This document shows positions 1 to 4,707 of a DNA stretch of 8,136 nt, in pieces. The stretch covers positions 1-8,136 of the forward strand of contig CAZCND010000031.1 in the NCBI GenBank assembly GCA_964500195.1, in the 5' to 3' direction. Both the position numbers and the translations under genes were made by a program. Within the stretch, counting starts at the first letter, position 1; every line of letters starts with the position of its first letter. A model generated the notes under the pieces. That model was not told the DNA's origin and ran no database searches. It worked only from the letters and a program-made list of their open reading frames with translations. This DNA is from UBA8515 sp964500195. GTDB lineage: Bacteria > Patescibacteriota > Minisyncoccia > Phycocordibacterales > UBA9973.

Positions 1-42
1 GATGATACTCCTTCGGGGGAAAAGTAGGCAGTCGCCAGCACC
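1..42 (+). rRNA. rrf: 5S ribosomal RNA, 3' end (partial)
   Basis: The first ~42 bases match the 3' third of bacterial 5S rRNA: GATGATACT, a short CTCC-TTCG-GGGG hairpin (8-19, UUCG loop), then AAAAGTAGG and GTCGCCAGC, corresponding to the 'GATGGTAGT…GAGAGTAGG…CGCCA' end of known 5S genes. The 5' two thirds lie outside the window. The exact 3' end is uncertain by about five bases. An intrinsic terminator follows at about 60, as expected for the last gene of an rRNA operon. Confidence 0.88.
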
Positions 43-57
43 AAGTATTTAAACTCT

Positions 58-90
58 TTAAAAAACCATATTTATATGGGTTTTTTGTTT
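58..90 (+). terminator. Intrinsic terminator of the rRNA operon
   Basis: An A-run is followed by CCATAT, a tiny loop, ATATGG and then G plus six T (81-86). The stem is AT-rich but the A-run and T-run extend it. Its place just behind the 5S gene supports its role as the rRNA operon terminator. Confidence 0.75.
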
Positions 91-123
91 TATGTATATA
101 CATACTGTACAGCAACCAGTACA
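91..123. repeat. Nested palindromes between the rRNA terminator and the next promoter
   Basis: TATGTATATACATA at 91-104 is a perfect 14-base palindrome. It is followed by CTGTACAG (105-112), another perfect palindrome, whose TGTAC (106-110) also pairs with GTACA at 119-123. The group lies 18 bases upstream of the -35 box at 141. It may be a protein-binding site or chance symmetry in AT-rich DNA; no regulator is encoded nearby. Confidence 0.35.
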
Positions 124-140
124 CGGATAACTAATCTTAT

Positions 141-168
141 TTGACTTATATCTTAAATATGTTATAAT
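141..168 (+). promoter_or_regulatory. Sigma70-type promoter with extended -10 for the HAD-like gene
   Basis: TTGACT (141-146) and TATAAT (163-168) are separated by 16 bases, and a TG one base before the -10 makes it an extended -10 (TGTTATAAT, 160-168). Predicted transcription start is about 175, giving a ~39-base leader before the ATG at 214. It is the best consensus promoter in the window and shares the 11-mer TATGTTATAAT with the promoter at 1230. Confidence 0.8.
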
Positions 169-177
169 TCAATTGAA

Positions 178-191
178 TGGTAATATTACCA
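178..191. promoter_or_regulatory. 14-base palindrome at the predicted transcription start (possible operator)
   Basis: TGGTAATATTACCA is a perfect palindrome located ten bases after the -10 box, at about +4 to +17 of the predicted transcript. That is a typical place for a repressor site. In RNA it would form only a weak hairpin with almost no loop, so a DNA operator is the likelier reading. No candidate repressor is visible here. Confidence 0.4.
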
Positions 192-213
192 CGAAATTTA
201 AAAATTAAATAAA

Positions 214-1128
214 ATGAAAATTAGAACAGTAGCCGCAGACAGTTTTAGTCAACAAGCCTTATCAGGATCAATTAATAGATACATGAAGTATTTAGCTCTT
301 GACCAGAGGATAATTGATGCTGAGGGTGAAGTTTTTATTATCTTTGCCGAACACCCCTCAAAGACAGAGGAGCATGTCGAGTTCAGTGGTCTTGATATGG
401 TTATAGAAATGGGACCCATAGATGTTCCTATTATTATTATGAGTATCTTCGACGAAGGATTTTTCTTGAAAGGAAAAGATACCAGTGAAAAATTTAAAGC
501 TGCTATGGGTAAAAAGAACGTTGGATTCTTTTGTATTTTAAATCCCAGAGAGGATCTAATTAAAAAATACAAAGAAATTCTTGGCAAAGACGTGGAAGAC
601 AAACTGCCCATGGAGATTTACAAGAAAAGTCTGACTCAAAGATTTTTGCTACAGATAAATCACTCCTATGCAAGATATTTGAGAAAAGACAAAGAAAAAA
701 CCGAGGAGGCTATCAAGAAAGCCAGAGATTTTGGTATTAAGGGGACCGATGACGAAGTTTTAAGTATAATGGAAAATATTATAGTAGATTTCGCAAGATC
801 TGCTTATTATTCGGGTAAACAATTTTCAGGGGTATTTGTTGACCTGGAGGGTACTCTCATTAAGGATGGTCAAATAAATCAAAACCTATTGAGCTATTTG
901 AAAAACACTTACGAGGGGAAAAAACCAATTACCCTTTGGACTGGTGGCGATACCAAGGATTATTCTGATTTTCTAGTCTCTAATAAGATCTACTGGAACT
1001 TAGTTTCAAAACATGATCTTGGAGGGGCTGAGGTTGAAATAGCTATAGATGATGGAAGCGAAGAATTCTTGAAAAAAACATATGATATTTCAATCAAAGA
1101 ATACTTCAACGTTGAAGATATATTATAA
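214..1128 (+). CDS. Pseudo-receiver-like protein with C-terminal HAD-like domain, function unknown
   Basis: This 304-residue, apparently soluble protein has no signal peptide. Residues about 203-304 carry HAD-superfamily motifs: motif I DLEGT (D210, E212), motif II around T240/T243 (ITLWTGG), a motif III lysine (K266) and motif IV IDDGS (D279, D280). The domain is small, about 100 residues, and seems capless. Motif I has DxE where most HADs have DxD, but the enolase-phosphatase E1 family also uses DxEGT, so activity is not excluded. Residues 1-122 resemble a response-regulator receiver fold (D9, VPIIIMS with S77, ILNP before a final helix), but no phospho-acceptor Asp is evident and the usual Lys-Pro is Asn-Pro (N110-P111); this assignment is weak. 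A charged, mostly helical linker spans 123-200. The ATG at 214 is preceded by an in-frame TAA at 199 and has no Shine-Dalgarno. The gene is monocistronic between its own promoter and terminator. The biological role is not known to me. Confidence 0.8.
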   Translation: MKIRTVAADSFSQQALSGSINRYMKYLALDQRIIDAEGEVFIIFAEHPSKTEEHVEFSGLDMVIEMGPIDVPIIIMSIFDEGFFLKGKDTSEKFKAAMGKKNVGFFCILNPREDLIKKYKEILGKDVEDKLPMEIYKKSLTQRFLLQINHSYARYLRKDKEKTEEAIKKARDFGIKGTDDEVLSIMENIIVDFARSAYYSGKQFSGVFVDLEGTLIKDGQINQNLLSYLKNTYEGKKPITLWTGGDTKDYSDFLVSNKIYWNLVSKHDLGGAEVEIAIDDGSEEFLKKTYDISIKEYFNVEDIL

Positions 1129-1154
1129 AAACGTTGAAGATATATTATAAAAAC
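1108..1154 (+). repeat. 22-bp tandem duplication across the stop codon
   Basis: Positions 1108-1154 are a perfect period-22 direct repeat of just over two copies; each copy begins ACGTTGAAG and ends TATTATAAAA. The stop codon TAA (1126-1128) lies in copy one, so the second copy is non-coding and the protein is unaffected. Copy two abuts the terminator and supplies its upstream A-run. The 14-base palindrome CTTCAACGTTGAAG (1104-1117) overlaps copy one. The pattern suggests a recent slippage or duplication event. Confidence 0.9.
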
Positions 1155-1180
1155 CGCCTCTTTCGAGAGGCGTTTTTTTT
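1149..1180 (+). terminator. Intrinsic terminator with UUCG tetraloop
   Basis: CGCCTCT (1155-1161), loop TTCG, AGAGGCG (1166-1172) gives a perfect 7-bp GC-rich stem, followed by eight T (1173-1180) and preceded by A5. This is a textbook intrinsic terminator closing the HAD-like gene's transcript. Confidence 0.93.
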
Positions 1181-1229
1181 AGATCTTGGCAATTTTATTT
1201 TAAAGGATCATAAATTTTTTATGTATTTA

Positions 1230-1246
1230 TGTTATAATGTGACATA
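1230..1246 (+). promoter_or_regulatory. Extended -10 promoter placed for a leaderless transcript
   Basis: TGTTATAAT (1230-1238) is a perfect extended -10. Only seven bases separate it from the A of the ATG at 1246, so the expected transcription start falls at 1245-1246, on or next to the start codon. The -35 position (about 1210-1215, ATAAAT) is poor, as is usual for extended -10 promoters. TTGGCA (1186-1191) with a weak -10 near 1209-1214 is a less convincing upstream alternative that would give a ~25-base leader. Confidence 0.7.
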
Positions 1247-2022
1247 TGACATGGGCGGCCAAAAGACAGCTTCAATATTTATCGGGATTTTTAGCTATCA
1301 TATTGGTGGTTATTTTAATCATAATTTCTCCTTATTTAAAATCTAACCCAACATGTATGGATGGCAAACAAAATGGCGACGAAGAGGGAATAGATTGCGG
1401 TGGAAGTTGTGCTCTTGTTTGCGAAGGTAAGGCGATAGAGCCTGTTATTCTTTGGAGCCGAGCTTTTAATGTGGTATCAAGCAACCATAATTTAATTGCT
1501 TTTATTGAAAATAGAAATAAAGATAAAGCGGTATATAAAGTTAATTATGAATTTAGAGTTTACAATCGGGATAATCGTTTGATAGGACGAAGGGAAGGGA
1601 GTACGTTTATTCCACCAAATCAAAAGTTTGCAATAGTAGAACCTCGTTTTAACTCTGGATTGGAAGAAGTTAAGAGTACCACTTTTACTTTTACTTCTCC
1701 CTTGGTTTGGTACAAAAAGGAACCAACATTACAAACAGTGCCATTCAAAATCCAAGATCTTTATTTTGAAGGCGATATCAATGGGGCTAGTCTTTCCTTG
1801 AGAGTTCAGAATGATTCAATTTATGAGTTACCAGCTTTTGATGTTATAGCTATTTTATATGACAAAGAAGGAAATGCGATTAATGGTTCAATTTCTAAAA
1901 GAGAGCCATTAAAAGCAGGATCATCAATGTCTGTAGTTTTTACCTGGCCTGAAGCTTTATCTACTGTACCAGTAACTAACGATGTCTTTTTATCCATCAA
2001 TCCTTTTAACGTCTCATTTTAA
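1246..2022 (+). CDS. Membrane-anchored extracytoplasmic protein with Cys-rich 'CxDG…DCGGxC' motif
   Basis: This 258-residue protein has a short basic N-terminus and one hydrophobic segment (about 12-30), so it is probably anchored in the membrane with the rest outside. Immediately after the anchor come four cysteines (C37, C51, C55, C59) in the pattern CMDG…NGDEEG…DCGGSC…C. I know this pattern as a short, probably disulfide-bonded or metal-binding module in secreted proteins of many bacteria, including CPR genomes. The remainder looks like two beta-rich domains: about 64-160 (…YEFRVYNRDNRLIGRREG…) and about 165-258, whose FDVIAILYDKEGNAI stretch resembles FxLYD-type domains. The start is firm because a TGA lies in frame at 1240-1242. 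rodA starts six bases after the stop, so the two are probably co-transcribed. A role in envelope assembly is suggested only by this context. Confidence 0.82.
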   Translation: MTWAAKRQLQYLSGFLAIILVVILIIISPYLKSNPTCMDGKQNGDEEGIDCGGSCALVCEGKAIEPVILWSRAFNVVSSNHNLIAFIENRNKDKAVYKVNYEFRVYNRDNRLIGRREGSTFIPPNQKFAIVEPRFNSGLEEVKSTTFTFTSPLVWYKKEPTLQTVPFKIQDLYFEGDINGASLSLRVQNDSIYELPAFDVIAILYDKEGNAINGSISKREPLKAGSSMSVVFTWPEALSTVPVTNDVFLSINPFNVSF

Positions 2023-2028
2023 CTAAAA

Positions 2029-3180
2029 ATGTTAAATAACTTAAAATTATCCGAACGAGAGAGAAAAGGGTTTCTCGGCAACATAGATTGGTTGCTTCTT
2101 TTATTTATCTTACCTGTTCTTTGTGCTGGCTTAGTTACAATGAATTCTTTTATTGGGCACTCAGTTTTGTTTAATCATCAGCTAGTTTGGATTATTATTT
2201 CTCTTGTTGTTTTTTTTGTTTTATCTTCTTTGGATATTCGCTTCCTTAAAAGGACATATGTTTTAGTTATTCTCTATGTCTTTTTTACAGGATTGCTTTT
2301 GCTTCTTTTTGTTTTTGGCCACATAGCCGGTGGTGCTCAGAGTTGGTTTTCTCTTGGAGGTTTTTCTTTTCAGCCTTCTGATTTGATGAAATTAATCTTA
2401 ATTTTGATGTTGGCTAAATATTTTTCTCGAAGGCACATAGAGATTGGTAATTTTAAACATATTTTTATTTCTGGTTTATATGCCTTTATACCTTTTGTAT
2501 TGATTTTTTTACAACCAGATTTTGGTTCGGCTATTATTATCGCTTTGATTTGGCTCGGTATGATTTTAGTTTCTGGTATTTCTAAAAAACACTTGCTTTT
2601 TGTTTTTGGAGTAGTGGCCCTAGCTTTCGGTTTGCTTTGGAATTTTTCTTTTCATGATTATCAAAAAGCTAGAATTATTAATTTTTTTAGTCCGCTATCA
2701 GATATTCAAAATACTGGTTACAACGCCTATCAATCTACAATAGCAGTAGGCTCGGGTAAATTAATTGGTAAAGGTGTTGGTTTTGGTACTCAGTCTCGAC
2801 TTAAATTTTTACCTGAATACGAAACGGACTTTATTTTTTCAGCCTTTTCTGAGGAATGGGGTTTTGTTGGAGTTGTCATAATTTTTATACTATACGCTCT
2901 CTTGATTTGGCGAATTTTACATCTAGCCTTACTTGGAACAACTAATTTTGAAATTCTTTTTGGGGTGGGCTTGGCGATTTATTTTACTTCGCATCTAATC
3001 ATTAATATAGGTATGAATATTGGTTTGATGCCGGTTACTGGAATTACTTTACCTTTTATGAGCTATGGAGGTTCCCACCTGTTGACTGAATTTGCGGGGC
3101 TTGGAATTTTCATGAGTATGAATCGTCACAAGAGAGTGGTTCACCGAGATGATATGAAAAATGAATTTTTAGGAATTTGA
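2029..3180 (+). CDS. rodA: RodA-type SEDS peptidoglycan glycosyltransferase
   Basis: SEDS-family integral membrane enzyme that polymerises lipid II into glycan strands, normally with a class B PBP during side-wall growth. The 383 residues, about ten membrane segments, match the usual RodA length. Conserved blocks are GGAQSWF (101-107), FQPSDLMK (114-121), QPDFGSAI (162-169), ARIINFFSP (214-222), GYNAYQSTIAVGSGKLIGKG (230-249), FLPEYETDFIFSAFSEEWG (260-278) and GLMPVTGITLPFMSYGGS (332-349). D267 in TDFIF is the position of the essential aspartate in RodA. The common QPSE is QPSD here, a conservative change. RodA fits better than FtsW because of the LPE…TDFIF context and lack of a long C-terminal tail, but the split is not absolute. 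It sits six bases after the Cys-motif gene, with no Shine-Dalgarno. It ends in TGA one base before folD. No PBP2 or mreBCD gene is in the window. Confidence 0.93.
   Translation: MLNNLKLSERERKGFLGNIDWLLLLFILPVLCAGLVTMNSFIGHSVLFNHQLVWIIISLVVFFVLSSLDIRFLKRTYVLVILYVFFTGLLLLLFVFGHIAGGAQSWFSLGGFSFQPSDLMKLILILMLAKYFSRRHIEIGNFKHIFISGLYAFIPFVLIFLQPDFGSAIIIALIWLGMILVSGISKKHLLFVFGVVALAFGLLWNFSFHDYQKARIINFFSPLSDIQNTGYNAYQSTIAVGSGKLIGKGVGFGTQSRLKFLPEYETDFIFSAFSEEWGFVGVVIIFILYALLIWRILHLALLGTTNFEILFGVGLAIYFTSHLIINIGMNIGLMPVTGITLPFMSYGGSHLLTEFAGLGIFMSMNRHKRVVHRDDMKNEFLGI
3171..3174 (+). promoter_or_regulatory. Shine-Dalgarno AGGA before folD
   Basis: AGGA lies seven bases upstream of the folD ATG and inside the last codons of rodA. 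It is the only well-spaced Shine-Dalgarno that I can see before any of the nine genes, and together with the one-base gap it fixes the folD start. Confidence 0.6.
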
Positions 3181-3181
3181 T

Positions 3182-4015
3182 ATGGTTATAATAGATGGAA
3201 AAAAGATAAGAGATAATTTTTTAATAGAAATTAAAAGTCAAGTTAAGGAATTGAAATATGTTCCTTTATTGTGTGATATAACTGTTGGACAAGATAAGTT
3301 ATCTAATTTGTATGCAAAATTAAAACTTAAGTTTGCAGAACAAGTCGGAATCAAAAGCAAAATTATTAATTTTAGAGAAGGTGTAACCACTGAAGAATTA
3401 ATTTTAAAAATTGAAGAATTAAATAAAAAGCCAAATATGGCAGGAATAATAGTCCAATTGCCTTTACCTAGGTATATAGATAAGGAGAAGGTACTAAATT
3501 CAATATCCAGAGAATTAGATGTTGATTGTTTGTGTAAGGAAAACAGTGAAGCTTTTTATAAGGGACAAGGAGATTTTATTTTTCCTACAGCCAAGGCTTG
3601 TATTTTTATTCTCGATGAAATTGGAATAGATTTAACAAAAAAGAAAATAGTAGTCATGGGAAATGGTAAATTGGTGGGTCGTCCTGTTACCTATCTTTTA
3701 GAAAAAAGGGGATATTTTGTTGAGAACATTACAAAGGAAAATACTTATACTCAAGCTGATATTAAATCTGCCGATGTTATAATTTCAGCTACTGGTCAAG
3801 CAAATCTAATAACTAAAGATAAGGTCAAAGAAGGGGCTATTATAATAGATGCTGGCACGTCAGAAGAAAATGGTAGCATAAAGGGGGATGTAGATTTTGA
3901 CAATGTGCTTGGTCTTGCTTCTTTTATAACACCAAGTCCTGGTGGGGTTGGTCCTGTAACAGTAGCCATGTTGTTATTAAATGTTTTACAGTCTGCTAAG
4001 AAAAAGGGTAGATAG
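3182..4015 (+). CDS. folD: FolD: methylenetetrahydrofolate dehydrogenase/cyclohydrolase (divergent)
   Basis: Bifunctional cytosolic enzyme of one-carbon metabolism that oxidises 5,10-methylene-THF with NADP and hydrolyses the methenyl product to 10-formyl-THF. The 277-residue length is normal. Catalytic-domain signatures are present: S41..Y44…K48 (the Y-x3-K pair), IIVQLPLP (89-96) and DVD (113-115). The C-terminal end TPSPGGVGPVTVAMLLLN (250-267) is nearly canonical. Several signatures are altered: KDVDG reads LDVDC (112-116), PCTPxG reads FPTAKA (134-139), and the nucleotide loop GRSxxVGxP reads GNGKLVGRP (160-168). The catalytic Tyr, Lys, Gln92 and D115 equivalents remain, so activity is likely, but cofactor preference and the balance of the two activities may differ. 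It follows rodA by one base with its own AGGA. A 7-bp hairpin includes its stop codon. Confidence 0.9.
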   Translation: MVIIDGKKIRDNFLIEIKSQVKELKYVPLLCDITVGQDKLSNLYAKLKLKFAEQVGIKSKIINFREGVTTEELILKIEELNKKPNMAGIIVQLPLPRYIDKEKVLNSISRELDVDCLCKENSEAFYKGQGDFIFPTAKACIFILDEIGIDLTKKKIVVMGNGKLVGRPVTYLLEKRGYFVENITKENTYTQADIKSADVIISATGQANLITKDKVKEGAIIIDAGTSEENGSIKGDVDFDNVLGLASFITPSPGGVGPVTVAMLLLNVLQSAKKKGR

Positions 4016-4030
4016 TAAGTTAGCTATCTA
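4009..4030 (+). other. Stem-loop at the folD stop codon
   Basis: TAGATAG (4009-4015) pairs with CTATCTA (4024-4030) around an 8-base loop; the folD stop TAG (4013-4015) closes the 5' arm. No T-run follows, so it is not a standard terminator. It could weakly attenuate or protect the 3' end of the rodA-folD mRNA. Confidence 0.4.
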
Positions 4031-4048
4031 AGATGTTAAGATAAATTA

Positions 4049-4057
4049 TGCTATACT
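4049..4057 (+). promoter_or_regulatory. Extended -10 promoter for the PAP2 gene
   Basis: TGCTATACT (4049-4057) is an extended -10 with five of six hexamer matches and shares the TATGnTATAnT core with the promoters at 160 and 1230. The -35 region is poor. Expected start about 4064, giving a ~42-base leader without a Shine-Dalgarno before the ATG at 4106. Confidence 0.6.
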
Positions 4058-4105
4058 TTTAAATAGTCTTTTAATAAAATTTATTAGTTACCGCTTTTTA
4101 CTTCA

Positions 4106-4666
4106 ATGAATCATTCAATATTTTTTAGTCTTCATAGCTTAGCTCATCGTTCAGATGCGGGCGATTGGCTGTTTGTCTTTTTATCAGAAATTTTCGGTTT
4201 TATCTTTTTTTTCTTTGTTGCTTTACTGTTTGCTCTCTACAAAGATGGAGGCTTTAGTTTTAAAACTCCATTTAAAAATTTTAAATTAAAATTTAAAGAA
4301 ATGTTTGTTGTCTTTTTCCCATCTATTTTTTCTTGGTTGTTTGCAACTATAACAAAAAAGATAATTGTTACGCCTAGACCTTTTGTCTTATTTGACGAAG
4401 TCAATCCTCTTTTTGTCCACGGTAATTTAGATTCTTTTCCCTCTGGACATGCTATGTTTTTTGCCACTCTCGCCACATCTTTATTTTTTGTTAACAAAAA
4501 GTTAGGTATATTTTTTGCATTTATAGCTCTAGTAGTTGGTCTGTCTAGAGTTATATCTGGAGTTCATTTTCCAATAGACATATTAGCTGGCTATATTTCC
4601 GGGATAATAATCGGTCTATTTTTCAATTATATATTTAAAAAATTTAAAAAAAGTAATTCAGTTTAG
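4106..4666 (+). CDS. PAP2-family membrane phosphatase (possible undecaprenyl-pyrophosphate phosphatase)
   Basis: This 186-residue membrane protein carries the full PAP2 signature: C1 K84-x6-R91-P92 (KKIIVTPRP), C2 PSGH (112-115, catalytic H115) and C3 S147-R148-x5-H154-x3-D158. It has about five to six hydrophobic segments (roughly 21-45, 66-82, 115-129, 132-148, 156-175) and a Lys-rich cytosolic loop at 46-64. The family removes phosphate from lipid phosphates. Small bacterial members such as BcrC and YbjG dephosphorylate undecaprenyl pyrophosphate to recycle the cell-wall lipid carrier. That role fits the rodA neighbourhood but cannot be told apart from phosphatidylglycerophosphate or other lipid phosphatase activity by motif alone. 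It has its own promoter at 4049 and is followed 41 bases later by secD with no terminator between. Confidence 0.88.
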   Translation: MNHSIFFSLHSLAHRSDAGDWLFVFLSEIFGFIFFFFVALLFALYKDGGFSFKTPFKNFKLKFKEMFVVFFPSIFSWLFATITKKIIVTPRPFVLFDEVNPLFVHGNLDSFPSGHAMFFATLATSLFFVNKKLGIFFAFIALVVGLSRVISGVHFPIDILAGYISGIIIGLFFNYIFKKFKKSNSV

Positions 4667-4669
4667 GGC

Positions 4670-4698
4670 TTGATTTTGGGGATAAAACGGTCTAGAAT
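4670..4698 (+). promoter_or_regulatory. Promoter directly in front of secD (leaderless or nearly so)
   Basis: TTGATT (4670-4675) and TAGAAT (4693-4698) are spaced by exactly 17 bases. The predicted transcription start is about 4705, so the leader before the ATG at 4708 is zero to three bases. secD could also be read through from the PAP2 promoter. Confidence 0.65.
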
Positions 4699-4707
4699 AA
4701 GCCTATT

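Noticed and set aside
249..611. 120-codon minus-strand open frame inside the HAD-like gene
   Set aside because: Mirror of a convincing + strand gene; low-complexity Ser/Ile/Lys-rich translation with no motif.
1134..1346. 70-codon + strand open frame overlapping the terminator and the Cys-motif gene
   Set aside because: It reads through the repeat copy and the terminator hairpin, overlaps the start of a well-supported gene in another frame and has no promoter or family features.
3178..3200. Possible reassigned UGA (SR1/Gracilibacteria code) at the rodA end
   Set aside because: RodA has its full expected length at this TGA and folD begins one base later with an SD; reading through would add unrelated residues.
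4009..4070. folD 3' hairpin as an intrinsic terminator
   Set aside because: No T-run follows within ten bases; the T4 at 4057-4060 is too far and belongs to the promoter region.
4268..4300. AT-rich, palindrome-like tract in the PAP2 gene
   Set aside because: Not a perfect repeat; explained by Lys/Phe codons of the cytosolic loop in AT-rich DNA.
4237..4497. 86-codon minus-strand open frame inside the PAP2 gene
   Set aside because: It lies wholly antisense to a gene with complete catalytic motifs.
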